Shown here: positions 32,066 through 43,389 of the stretch, in pieces
How the letters are laid out: every line of letters starts with the position of its first letter
Numbering within the stretch: the stretch's first letter is position 1
Assembly (NCBI GenBank): GCA_946122785.1
Contig: CAMGYJ010000005.1
Span: forward strand, 84,438,547-84,502,546
Reading direction: 5' to 3'
Length of the DNA: 64,000 bases
Source of the DNA: Linum tenue
Lineage: Eukaryota > Streptophyta > Magnoliopsida > Malpighiales > Linaceae
Made by a program: the position numbers and the translations under genes
The notes under the pieces: generated by a model
What the model was told of the DNA's origin: nothing
Database searches by the model: none
The model's input: only the letters and a program-made list of their open reading frames with translations

Positions 32066-32479
32066 AGGACACTTCTGCAAAAAAAATTTACTCAACCTAT
32101 TCCTCCATGCCTCCTAATCGATCACAAAAAAACCATAAACCGCAAAACCTCAACTCGAACTATTCACAAGGCACTAAAACAAAAACTAAGGAAAAGAAAA
32201 CAAACCTCTGTTGGGTTTCCTCCCAACAAGCGCTTGTTTATCGTCATTAGCTTGACGGTTGGGGATCGATCAAAACTTCAAACATGATGCCACCAAGAGC
32301 GGATCTACCACACTCTCGAGGCAAGGCTTGTAGCCTCCCATCTTAGGCTCCTTTAGTTGGCCCTCTTGGTTGGCCATCATTGCTTCAGCCTCCCCCATCT
32401 TCCGGGCCAAAAATCCCTTTATCCTTCTTCTCCAAGCACTCATCCTCGATCCTTTGGGCTTTGGACCCTTCTTAACTTC

Positions 32480-35014
32480 CTACTCAACATCATCAAAGCC
32501 AACACAAGTATTGGTGGGGTTAGCCTTGAGAGTCTCTCCTCCACTCTCATTCACATCATTTGAAATCACTCCCTTCACTTCATCACTCCTAACCCTAGGA
32601 TCAATTTCAAGCTTGATTCTCTCCTTACCATCCTTCAAAATTAGCGTTCCCTCATTAACGTCTATCAATGCCTTGGCGATTGCAAGAAAGGGACGATCGA
32701 GGATGAGGGGCATATCCGAGTCCTCACTTATGTCGAGAATCACGAAATCGGTCGCATAGAAAAACTTGCCCACTTTCACCATCATGTCCTCCACTATACC
32801 TCTCGAGCTAATGACCACACGGTCGGCTAAGGTGATGCTAAGCTTAGAGGTCTTAAGTTCACCTACTTCTAATATTTTGAAAAGCTTGTAGGGCATCACA
32901 TTCACACTGTCTTCCAAGGCATTGTCTATATGGTGATCACCAATATCAAGAGGGATAGTAAAGCTACATGGGTCGGACAACTTTTTGGGCAAACGGTCGA
33001 GGAGGTAAGCCGAACACTCCTCGCCAAGAGTCACGTTGGCAAGGCCTTCAAGCCTTTGCTTCTTGATGAGGAATCCTTTGAGGTACTTAGCATATCTTGG
33101 CATTTGAGCCATGGCTTCAAGGAATGGGATGTCGAGGTGGAGGTTGCGGAGCATTTCCATGAACCCTCCACACTCGTTCTCCAACCTCTCCTTGTACATC
33201 CTTGTGGGATAAGGAAGAGGTGGCACGTATCCATCCTCCGACGATGCCTTCCTTGCTGCCTTCCTCTCATTCCTCGAGGGCTTCTTCTCTCCCTTCTTCG
33301 GAACGGTTTCTTCCTTGTTGGAATCTTCCTTCTCTATCACTTCACTAGTGGCGACTTCCGGAACCTCCTTCACACTCCTCACTTGAAGCGCATTTACCCC
33401 GGCTTGGTCCTTGGGGTTCACCACGGTTTGGGAAGGTAAAGCTCCATTGGGTCTCTCGGTGAGGATTCTGGCAAGGTTGCCAATTTGCACCTCCAAGCTT
33501 TGAAGGCTCGCTTGAAGGCTTCGAAGACCCGCCTCAACAGAAGTAAACTTGGTAGTCGCCACATCCATAAATTGCTCTATCTTCTCGAACTTTTGGCTAC
33601 TCGTACTCACAAAGGTGTTCACTAGGTCTTCAAGCTTGGATACTTTGTCGGGTTGATGTTGTTGTTGAAACCCTAGGGCACCTTATGATTGGTACGGTTG
33701 TTGGAAGTTAGATCCTTGGAGTTGGGGTCTTTGTTGGATGAAGGTGGGCCGAGGTTGGAAGTTCCCCGTGGGGCCTTGGAAACCCGTGGGCCTCGGATTA
33801 GTCGGTGATGACCAAGCAAATTTGGGTTGGTTCCTTTATCCGGGGTTATAAGTATTGCTATACGGGTTGTTGACCCTAGCATTTTCCACGAAGTTGACTT
33901 GTTCCTTCGGAGTGGTTGCCTCCTTCATTGCTTGGCACTCCGCCATCTCGTGGCTAGTGCTCGAACACCAGTCGCACGACATTACCGCCTGTTTTCCTTG
34001 CCTTTTATCTTCAAGCATAACCTCAAGAAACTTATCCAACTTCGCCTCAAGCGGAGCACTCGCTCCCATGCTTCTCACTCCCCTATCATTGCCTCTTCTT
34101 CCACTTCTAATCAACCCCCAATCGTATCCCGTAAGGGCCATGTCTTCAAGTATCTCGGTTATTTGGGGTGGAGCCATATTCATCAATTTCCCTTGACACA
34201 AGGTGTCAATGAGGATTTTATCTTCTTGCATTAGGACTCCATAGATGGTTTCGATCCGGAATTGTTCTTCAAACCCGTGGTGAGGGCACTGAAGAAAGTA
34301 ATCGGAGTACCTCTCCCAAGCATCCCTCAAGGTCTCGTCCTCTTCTTGCTCGAAATGTGTAATCTTCTTTCTCCCCCTCCGCCGTCTTCGAAGGCGGGCA
34401 ATAACGATCCATAAACTTGTTGAGGCGTTCGTCCCAGGAGGTGATAGATCGAGGTGGGCGGTTGTTTAGCTACCTAAGTGCTTTCCCAGAGAGTGAGTAT
34501 GGGAAAAGCCTTAGTTGCAAGGCTTCGGCCGACACACCATTAACTTTCAAACACCCCGCGAGCTCCAAGAATCTATGCACGTGCTCTCTTGGTGACTCGC
34601 TCTCAAGGCCGTGGAATAGGGCATTAGTTTGTATCATAGTCACTAGAGCCGGCTTGATCTCGAAATTGTTTGCCGCCACTGGAGGATGTAGGATTGGCGA
34701 TTGAATGTCTGGCGGCCTTGGGGCCATATAGTACCATATTGTTGTCGGGGCATCCTTTTCTTCCGCCGCATCGTTCAACTGACGGGCTTGAGCGGCTCCA
34801 TCTTGCCTTCGGTTCCCCTCCATTTCCATTTCAATGACGGGTTCAACTTCCACTTCTTCAACTACTTCTCCACTAACACCGGGACCCAAACGTTGTCCCC
34901 TCTTTCACTTCTTCTCCTTGCCTCCTCTAGCTCTCTCTACCGTGCTAGGAGTCGGAGAGTTCGAATTATGTCCTCGTCAAGTGGGAGCAAAGGTGTCGGG
35001 TTACTCAGGGTCAT
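32480..35014 (-). pseudogene. gag-protease of Athila-like element B, disrupted
   Basis: Start ATG 35014-35012 (MTLSNPTPLLPLDED), with early stops. The gag body follows in pieces: YMAPRPPDIQSPILHPPVAA and VNGVSAEALQLRLFPYSLSG (34889-34470), MRDAWERYSDYF and GYDWGLIRS (34330-33836), then a 380-codon open frame from 33622 with LEVQIGNLARILTERPNGAL, a Glu/Lys-rich linker, YVPPLPYPTRMYKERLE and the protease region (NVMPYKLFKILEVGEL; RGIVEDMMVKVGKFFYATDF; PLILDRPFLAIAKALIDVNE). The usual protease Asp-Ser-Gly/Asp-Leu-Gly core reads NALEDSVNVMPY, so the catalytic site looks altered. No reverse transcriptase follows. Gag could still be donated in trans only if the stops were absent, which they are not. 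Confidence 0.8.
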
Positions 35015-35138
35015 GCACCACCTACACACAATCGGAAAACACACCAAGTCTAGCACAAGCCAAGAATACACACTTGTAAAACTGGAAATTAAAAGCTAGA
35101 TTAACAACCAAAAACTTTTTCAGAATAACATACCGTTG

Positions 35139-35156
35139 TCCCCGGCAACGGCGCCA
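35139..35156 (-). other. Primer binding site of element B, tRNA-Asp type
   Basis: Minus strand TGGCGCCGTTGCCGGGGA, the standard Athila/Tat primer site complementary to tRNA-Asp, six bases from the LTR end. Confidence 0.9.
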
Positions 35157-35162
35157 AAAACT

Positions 35163-36664
35163 TGACTCGCATGATACTACACAACAATAAAATCCCAACT
35201 AGAGCCCAAGTTTTCAAACTCTAATCGGGTGCAGTATAGGGCAAGTATTTAAATATCAACCCGGGCCGATACATCTACCCCTACTTCAGTCATTGAAATC
35301 ATTATCTAGCAACAAAACTTTGGTTTAAAGGTTTGCTAATTGAAATGAAAGAAAACAAAGGTAAATGGTTTTGATAACTCTCCGGTGGAAAGATCACTCG
35401 GGTGTCGCTCCCCCCTTAACTGCTACCATGATATGTGATTAGAACGATTGCTTTAGCCACAGTAATCGTGAACCGCAGAGGGGTGCATATATGGTCGGAG
35501 ACCACAATCTCAATTGCTAAACCGAGGTAAGCTTGAAAGGCCATGTCACTCAACCCTCTCGATTTAGACAATCGGTAGTTGACTTACTCCCTCACTCAAC
35601 TCTAAAGTCGGACGACTTGATCGTGATTAACTGACTGGCCTAGCTCAATATTGAGGTTTGCCCTAACTTAACCTAGCTTAGGTGGCTTAGAAAGAGGAAG
35701 AAAAACCAACTCGATTGAGTCTCCCTTGGAAGGGGGATTTTTCTCTCTAAGCTAGGCTAAGGTGGCTAATTAGATTGCTAGCACCTACATGCACAAACCT
35801 AAGGGTGCTAAGAACAAAACATGCACAACCCCTAAGTTGCTAAGCACAAGCATGCACAATCATGATAAATAATGCCTCAATCATTCAATTGAACAATACC
35901 CAATTACAATCATCCAATACACATACAAGAAAACTACATGGTAGAGTTAGGGTTTCACAACACCCAAGTGAAAGGAGGTCTAATCCATGCTAGAAGTGGG
36001 AAAAACAAAAGGGAAAGAGATGGAAACCATCTTGGAGGATGCTCCCAGTTTTCTTGGCCCTTGATTTGAGCTTTCCTTGGAGGAAATCTTCCGAAAATCT
36101 GCCTTGAAGCTAAACCCTATCCTTCTTCTCCCCTTGGTTCGTGTTTCTTTCTCTAAATGTAGAAGAAGGCTTTTCACACCAAATGGGCTCTCCCCTCACT
36201 CCTCCTTTCAGCTCATCTTTTAAATTAGAGATGAGTTGAGTTCACGACTGTGAACCATGAAACGCGTCCGTGAACTACAGGCGTGCGCTAAAACGCGTCG
36301 CATCTTTCACTCGAGTTCACGGTGAACTTCCTTTGTTCATGGTCTTAATGACCGTGAACTCACCTTGCGTCAGTAACCTTCACATTGGCTCTGGACGCCT
36401 CGCGATTCACGGTCAATTCCTCTTCTTCAGTAATGCAAGACCGTGAACTCCCTTTGTTAGCCGTGAACTGGCTCTTGTTCACCTCTTCTCCCGGTTTTCG
36501 ATTCTTTTCGCCAATCTTTCGACTCCGAGGCTGGTTTCACCTATTAAATCCTGAAACACACTCAAACACGAAGAACCTAGAGTAAAACCAACCTTTAAGG
36601 AGTGAATTTGGCACAAACACCTAAGTAAAGCGGGTGCAAAACATGTGCAATTAGGCCTGAATCA
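35163..36664 (-). repeat. 5' LTR of element B (1,502 bp)
   Basis: Ends TGACTCGC (35163) and CTGAATCA (36664); same layout as the 3' LTR, with TTTAAAAG-like TATA near 36216-36223 and the GTTCACGG array at 36238-36470. It carries a short extra segment (GATTGAGTCTC, near 35713) absent from the other LTR. Confidence 0.88.
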
Positions 36665-36703
36665 CCCAGTTTTCAATTTTAGATAAAATCCTGATTTTGA
36701 CTG

Positions 36704-38339
36704 CTTTGGTTGTTATAAGTGTCACAAATGTGAAAATTGTGTCTATCGAAGTGTATTTTGCCTAAAATATTTTGAAGTAAATTATGAGGTGGCATCTACG
36801 TGGTAAGTGAAGCTAAGTTGTTGTTGATGTGTGCGCCAATTTGATATCCCAGTCAGCATGCCATTTGTCAAACAACTATAAAAATTCTGACTATTTCGTG
36901 TATTTCGAAATTTGTGGCTATATCTGTCACAAACGTGAAAGTTGTGGCAATGGAAGTCTATTTTGATAAACTTTTACTATTTTAAATTTTGGCTTAGAAA
37001 ACTCGAATTTGTTAGAAGTGTCTATTACATGTTTTCTATAATAAGATTAGAAATTCCAACCAAAAGTGAACATATTGAATATGACTCGTTTTGCATGCAG
37101 AATAACTATTAGAGTTGATCATGCGGATCATATCATTGCCATATGTAATCAAGAGATTTGTTATAGTAATTTATTTTTATGCCTTCTTTTAGACTCGCAC
37201 AAGCCAGACTTATTGAAGAACCCAAGAGAGTGGACAAGTCCACTAACCAAAACAATATGTAAAACATAGTATTTCGACATGACAAATCGACTATTGCCAC
37301 AACCACATAATTTGTTGAGAAGATGTTGTGGCAAAAGAGATATATCTAGTGGATAACATGGGAAGGTTAATTTTCCAAATGCACGATATGCACATGTAGA
37401 TAGCTTGTTCGTATAATATATTCACGATATAGCCATTGGCTTCTCTACCAAAATTTTTGCCTGTCACATTTTGTTTTGATTTCTTAATTATATTTGTTAT
37501 TATCATTCATTCCTTTCTAACAACTCTAAGACATCATGATTCATGAGTACCCTAGCCCTTTCTTAATTTAGTTTTATGTTTTTAGTTTTAGGACAAAGAT
37601 TTGTTTTTTATTTAGATAAAGGTGTATGTGTGTGGATTCAAAAGTCTTGTTCAGTAGCGATGGTAAAAGTGGTTCAAGGTAATCACCAAGTCAGTTGTTC
37701 GATACCCATACCCTTTCACTTTCTTATTTTTCTCTATCTAACCACTTCCTTGTGATCAACTCCGCCTATGAAACATTGTCGTTTTGTGGACATGAGCACG
37801 GAACACAATACACCTTTGTTTTTTCATGTGTCTTCATCTTCCCTGCGCAGTTTGTGCGTTTCGATTCTCGACACTCCCACCTTCCTAGTCCCCTTTTTCG
37901 CCACTATAATCTCATAGCTCTCTCTCTTCTACGACAACCCCACGTCACCATCCCACCACTGTCTCTCTTATCTGGCAACCCCACATCACCATCCCGGAGT
38001 CGACCTCCCCATAATCCCGCCATCGTATCTCCTCTCCAACAACCCTATGTTCCCCAAGCCATCGTTTATCTTTGTGTACCACCGCTACTGAAAAACGACA
38101 TCATTTTATCCTATCACTTTCAATTTAATAGGGAAGAAGATTATCCCTATGTTATGCAGAGCCGCCGTTTTGTCTTGGCTCATCTTTCCCACTTTCTCCC
38201 TTCGTTTCTTTTCTGAACTCCGACCAAGAGAATTCTGGTGATGAGACACAATCTCGTCTCTCCATTCCAACCTTGGTCATTGTTTACACGGCGTAAAGTT
38301 CATGGTTGTTCACCATCAATTGTTTCGGATCTATACTAA
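36704..38339. other. Non-coding spacer
   Basis: Nothing recognised. 36963-37030 is a diverged copy of 24190-24270. A 173-codon plus-strand frame at 37695-38216 is Ser/Pro/His-rich, lacks any domain and has the composition of CT-rich non-coding DNA, so I do not call it a gene. Confidence 0.4.
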
Positions 38340-39570
38340 CTTCTTTATTCATTTATTAGGTGATAGCATGAAGCGAATGCACACATTAGTTAATCAAATT
38401 CCTATTGCAAAAGGCACAAGCATGGGGTAGGAAGTGGCCTTAGAGGACGGGATAGGGCATCATAATAAATTAGGCATAGAAGTTTCTCAATGATGAGTTA
38501 GTATGCATGATCATCTAGAGAACACTACCCACACAATCATTTTACTTGATTTGCCTTAATTACTTGCTTGCATTGTTTCTTTCTTGTTTAGTAGATTAGT
38601 AGCATGAATTAGGGCACCTCAACCCACGTCATGTTATTTTTCTTGCATCATTATTTGAATATAATTGGTTAGATTTGAGTAGTTATTATCAAAAGACCTC
38701 GTTGAATATGACCCTAGGCCATCCTAGGATTTTATAACTCGATACTACGCCATAGAGATGATTTTGGAGAGGTTTTGTATGATTTTTTCCTTATCCTAAT
38801 CCAAATCCTCCCGATATTCAAGAGGGATGCTTAAGCCAAGAACGAGAAGATGGATCTAGCTCAAGATTGAAGTTCTTCATCTTGTATACTCTTTCTCTCT
38901 CTATGTTCTAGTTTCTCTTGTTGTTTAGGAGATGAACCTAGATTGTGGATTTATTATGAGTTTGTATGTAAGAACGGTTGTGAACCTATTATCTATGTCT
39001 ATTTGATATTTAATCATGCCAATCTCTTGCTTTAGCAAAGGTGGTTATTGCTTTGTTCTTGACTTAAGTATAGGTGACCTTCCCCTTAGGTTAAGTCTAG
39101 AACATACATCAAGTAGTGTGGGATTTGGAGTCCGTGATCATTGAGTCGAAGTCCCATTTTTCATTAGGATTTTCCTAACTTAAGGAATCTAATCTTAAAG
39201 CTCTAGGTGATTTGTTGCTTTGGGCAAAGAAGTCTACTATAAGTGTATCTAACAGACATGATCCTTTCCTTAGATGCTAGGTTAAGGGATTCCTTGTAAC
39301 TTAAACGACAGGGAAGTCGTTATTAACTTGTATGCAATGCATGTCAATATATTACTAGAGAGTTTCGACCTAAGAAACAACCTTACTCTAGTAATCTCCA
39401 TCATAGTTAGCTTTATTCAGTTCTTTGTTTGTTCAGTTAGTCCACACCTAAACATCAACCACCTTGTTGGTCTAGATAGAAGATAGAGGCCAATAGTAAT
39501 AGTAGCTTTAAAGTTTTCGAGTAATACGACCTCGGTCACAAGTATACTACTTTGCTGATCATGGGTAAAT
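38340..39570 (+). repeat. Decayed LTR-like fragment
   Basis: The plus strand carries phrases usual in plant gypsy LTRs: GGAGATGAACCTAGATTGTG, TAACTTAAACGACAGGG, and an end of the ACGACCTCGGTCACAAGTATACTAC type near 39525. No internal coding region adjoins it. Could be a solo or truncated LTR; boundaries are uncertain. Confidence 0.35.
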
Positions 39571-39582
39571 TTGACCTAGATT

Positions 39583-39882
39583 GGCTAATTCTACTAGGAA
39601 GCCCAAACTATACTAAAAGTGTCATTTGTGTTGCAAACTATTCAATATGACAAATCTGTCACAAACTATATGCGTTTCATGACATTTGTCTCCTAAACTT
39701 ATTCAATATGACAAATCTCGCACAAACTACATAAATGTTTACTAAATTTTCTGATAAATACTAACGGTCTACGCCGGTGAACATTAACAAAAAAAATAGT
39801 ATGTGCCAGATTTGTCATATTGAATAGTTTAAGACACATATGACACTTTTTAAATAGTTTGGGCTTTCTAGTGGAATTAGCC
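39583..39882. mobile_element. MITE with about 85-bp terminal inverted repeats
   Basis: Left GGCTAATTCTACTAGGAAGC and right (reverse complement) GGCTAATTCCACTAGAAAGC continue as inverted repeats through CAAACTATTCAATATGACAAATC. About 300 bp in all. The ends resemble those of the Pack-MULE at 18168 (GGGTTAATT), suggesting the Mutator group. No clear target duplication. Confidence 0.7.
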
Positions 39883-39904
39883 CTATATTCATGAGCATTT
39901 CTAC

Positions 39905-40188
39905 TATGCTATATAGTATTGGTGCTTTAATGTACAACTTGAAGTTGTACCATAACATTAAATGTATAAGTTTAGGTTGTACCATAAAGGAATTTGTATC
40001 ATTATGTTATGGTACAACTTTACAACTTGAAGTTGTACCATCACATAAGGTACAAGTTTAAGTTGTACCATAAAATAATTTGTACAAGAAGTATAGGTAC
40101 AATCTGAAGTTGTACCATAACATTAAAGGTACAATTTCAAGTTGTACCATAAAAGTAAAAACCTATAACACCAATGCTATATAACATT
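39905..40188. mobile_element. Foldback/MITE-like element of repeated palindromes
   Basis: Ends TATGCTATATAGTATTGGTG and (reverse complement) ATGTTATATAGCATTGGTG are inverted. Inside, the near-palindromic word GGTACAACTT.AAGTTGTACC or its halves occur about seven times (39935, 39978, 40008, 40050, 40105, 40132 and nearby), so the whole segment can fold as nested hairpins. Confidence 0.65.
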
Positions 40189-40199
40189 GTAAAATTTTT

Positions 40200-40875
40200 C
40201 ATATATTTTAATGGTTGGATGAAGGAAAAAAAAACAAACACTGCCGATTTGGCTAAAGCAGCACTGCAGGCTTGCAAGGCTACGACACAGGGCTGTTGGC
40301 TACTTGTTTTCCATAACTGAAGGAAAAACAAGGTCGCAATTTTATTCCTCGTCTGGCGCAAAAAAGGAACAACTTCCGCCTAGTTCAAAGGTGTTGATAA
40401 AAGTGAAAATACGGTTGCATAATTGGCTTTTGCATGCCATATGCTGTTTGTTCATGAAGCAATAGAAGGACAAGCCAATATTGCATAGTTGTGCTACGTT
40501 GGCGTGAATGATTAATTGGCCAAATATGCTCATGGAAACACACAGGTTAATTCCCAAGTTGGTGGTCTGGCCGTCTGGGGACAATGGTACTTGCAAGCAA
40601 TTTAGCGTCGTTGGCAAATCCAACGACAAAAGGGATTAAATCATGTTTGTGGGCATGATGGTTATGCCACATATCGATTGAAAGACTTTAGCAACGTCGT
40701 AAAGAAAGAAGTCCAAGCTGCATTGTGAAATCTATCGCAGCGTAGCAAGCAAAGAAAAATTCATAATTGGCCGATTAAATATATATGTAAAAAAAAAAGA
40801 CAAATAGAATTAAAAAAAAAGAGATGGCCAGAACAATATTGGTGAGGAAAAATCAGAGTTGTTTTGGGAGAAACG
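40200..40875. other. Unassigned spacer
   Basis: No gene or repeat identified with confidence. Minus-strand open frames at 40137-40629 show no domain. Confidence 0.3.
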
Positions 40876-40884
40876 GTTTTGCGC

Positions 40885-41089
40885 GGGATGGGATTAGGTG
40901 CTAACTCTTATAGGGGTTAGCACCGTGATAACTAGCAAAAAACGCTACTAAAAACAACGAAATCACTACGGATTATTATAAAATCAATACAACATCTAAG
41001 GTAAATCACTACTAATTCAAACTAGTAGTAGTTTTTCCCTTAGTTAGGACGGTGCTAACTCTTGTACAATTAGCACCGTAACTCCTCCC
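40885..41089. mobile_element. MITE, 205 bp, with 9-bp target duplication
   Basis: Flanked by GTTTTGCGC at 40876-40884 and 41090-41098. Ends GGGATGGGATTAGGTGCTAA and, inverted, GGGAGGAGTTACGGTGCTAA are related. Each arm also contains a hairpin built from GGTGCTAAC and GTTAGCACC. A 9-bp duplication points to the Mutator superfamily. Confidence 0.78.
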
Positions 41090-41459
41090 GTTTTGCGCTA
41101 GTGGAAAGTCTATAGCCGTTAGACAATTACCTTAATTATAAAAAAAAAACCCCACAGACACGACTACTTTAGTCAAGCAGAGTTGCCGAAGTAGTAGAGT
41201 TAAAAAGGGTTTATCCTTTTTTGAGCTTGAACGCAAGGTTGGGCAAATTCAAGTTGGATACTTGGTGCACGGCTAAAATAATTCTGGCAAGATTGGATAG
41301 GTGTGGCCGAACTTGGCCATGTTATTTTATGGCCAAATTGGTGGATTTGAGGCCAAGTTAATTACTATTTTAGGATAATTTATTTGTGTCAACAACTTAG
41401 TTAAAAAAAATTGATTCTTATAAACTAAGTTGTGGGGCATTGTTTACAACTAAAATAAT

Positions 41460-41870
41460 TTGATCGGCGTAGCGAGATTAACGAGGCAACGAGTTAAATA
41501 TTGTGAGTTCAACGGTGTTGCAAGGTTGATATTTCAACGACGCCGCAGGGGGTGTAAACACCGTTATTGTGGTTGCATTGAGGTTGTGATTTGATGGCGT
41601 CACAGCATTGTTTAGTCAATATAGTGGTGATCAGCTCAAGTCTTGCTGCATTCCGAATTTAAACTCAACGAGGCCGCGTGGCATCGTGAGATTCAACAAC
41701 ATCGTGGAGTTAAACGTTACCGCGAAGCCAACACCATCGTGGATCTCAATGGTGTCGTAAGTTCAATAACTTCGTGGATTCAACGACTTCATGAGCTGAG
41801 CGATGTTGGGAGTCCAATGGTGGTGTGGGGTAAAACAACGATGTTGTTTAATTGACAGTGGGGTCTTGTT
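41460..41870 (+). repeat. Degenerate short-period repeat (TTCAACGACGTCGTG-like)
   Basis: Irregular array of 15-25 bp units combining TCAACGAC/TCAACAAC with TCGTGGA/CCGCGA, e.g. near 41516, 41536, 41685, 41730 and 41770. No copies are exact. It may be a decayed minisatellite. The plus-strand open frame at 41643-41855 is a by-product. Confidence 0.4.
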
Positions 41871-43272
41871 AGCTGTTCAAATCAATGACATCGTTTTGGC
41901 GACTTTGTTGGTGGAGGAGTAAACGACGTCGCGAGCTCATGAAAATAACGGAGTTGTTTTCTTGCACGCAAGATTTACGCGAATCGGAGAGAGGGGATGG
42001 AAGCGGTTGAAGACCACAACTTTGCGGAGAAGGATGGAGCACGTGGGCGGCAGGTGCAAGGTTGTCTCACAATGATGAAGCAGTTGTGAAGACAGTTTGC
42101 GGAGGAGTTGTCGTGAAGACTACACAGATGATTTTAGATAAAATCACCGGGGATAATAGGAGAGAGAAGAGAACAAAAAATTAACACAGAAACAACTCTG
42201 TTCCAAATTTATCTTTGATCTGTAACTCTCTTCAGGAAATCTCCTTCCAAGAAGGATCTGCATAGTTGTAGCAGTAGTCGTAGTCGCGGAGCTCTCCGCA
42301 GGAATCTCCATAGGAGTAGTTTTAACGTAGATTCCCCAAAAACACAAACACCCTCATTCGAACATTGTTTGGAGAGGTGTGAACCGAGTAACGGTCGTTC
42401 TTGGTTAGAAGTCATAGGTGCATCGATCAAATCAACATCGCTCGGCGATGGATATTGGATGATCGTCTTGAGTTCAAAGATCAGAGGTGTGTCCCGTCAA
42501 ACAACAACGCAAAAATTTCATCCGCGAAACAACAAATCAACATCGCCTTTGGCACAACTGCTATGGATATTTGGTTTCGCGTGAAATAGCTGTCCGACTT
42601 TTCTCATTGCTCTGTGTTGTCTTGATTTCCTTGTCCCGGTTACGAATACATCGACTTAGTCCGATGAGAGGTGTGGTTGAGTTGTGGTTTTGCATTTTGT
42701 GGTTCTTCATGGTACGGCGGGAGGGGAGTAGGGAGGGATGACAATTTTACCCAAATCCATATATATTTTACTATCCAATCCAATTGGGTTGGGTATTAAA
42801 TCCAAATACATGGTAAATGGGTAGAGTCTTATGGATTTATACCCAAACCCATTTGCATTTGCTAAGTGTTAATGCTATAGGCCTGCCCATGTCGTGGCAC
42901 AAATGACTCTCTCATCAGTAGTTGGATTGACTACCGGGTTTGGTTATACTTTCCGTTCTAGGACTTTGGTTTGAATCTTTATGGATGACTTTCACAAAAA
43001 AAAAACTAATATAATAATAAGTAACAGTGATAAATGGGGTGAAGCACCTTGAAATACGGATAGTTTGTAAACTTTTATTGCCTATTTGTTTTACATGGAG
43101 ATGCCAAATAGCAAATTAAGTAAAACGGCTTTTTTTTCTGGTGGAGGGATTCTAATTATAGCATTCCTTTGTGGGATTTGTAATGCAACCATTCTTTTGT
43201 TTCCCCTTGTCTGTGCTCTCCCCCACTCCGGACCGGAGAGGGCAGCCAATTCGAAGCCATCCAATTCTCTTA
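41871..43272. other. Spacer upstream of the PR-1 gene
   Basis: No gene recognised. 42755-42870 contains ACCCAAATCCATATATATTT and TACCCAAACCCAT words like the ends of hAT MITEs, probably a remnant. 43073-43272 is the likely proximal upstream region of the CAP gene. Confidence 0.35.
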
Positions 43273-43273
43273 A

Positions 43274-43280
43274 TTATACA
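43274..43280 (+). promoter_or_regulatory. Possible TATA box of the PR-1 gene
   Basis: TTATACA about 110 bp before the start codon, a reasonable distance for a plant gene with a short leader. Not the full consensus, so tentative. Confidence 0.3.
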
Positions 43281-43389
43281 TTCCTCAAAAACAAACCCAA
43301 AAGCAATATAGAAGAAGCTAAGGTGGGAATTAAAAAAAAAAAAAGACGCAAGGTAAGGAATCATAGGAGAAGAAGAAGCGTTAATACCA

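Larger units (their letters stand above)
26390..36664 (-). mobile_element. Athila-like LTR retrotransposon B (non-autonomous, both LTRs)
   Basis: Complete outline on the minus strand: 5' LTR 35163-36664, tRNA-Asp primer site 35139-35156, gag-pro 32480-35014, putative internal promoter about 31862-32065, Athila-type third ORF 29917-31126, shared 3' module 27885-29650, polypurine tract 27885-27897, 3' LTR 26390-27884. Flanks CCCAT (26385-26389) and CCCAG (36665-36669) match in four of five bases. Between the protease and the Pol-end phrase KRLLGGNPTEV (minus, near 32225) there is no reverse transcriptase, RNase H or integrase, so movement would depend on enzymes from a relative such as D. Confidence 0.9.
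25731..36703. mobile_element. Old inverted-repeat element split by Athila-like element B
   Basis: Left end CAGTCAAAATCGGGATTTTG (25731) and right end AAAATCCTGATTTTGACTG (to 36703) are inverted copies. Between them, outside element B, are only 25731-26389 and 36665-36703, rich in GATTTTAC/GTAAAATC words. The ancestral element was thus about 700 bp. No target duplication could be confirmed, so the superfamily is open. Confidence 0.55.

Noticed and set aside
32930..33439. 169-codon plus-strand frame
   Set aside because: Antisense to the gag-protease frame of element B.
37695..38216. 173-codon plus-strand frame
   Set aside because: CT-rich composition, no domain, no supporting context; could be a small unknown protein but not supportable.
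39905..40188. CRISPR-like array of short repeats
   Set aside because: Repeats are palindromic and irregularly spaced without unique spacers, in plant DNA; fits a foldback element.
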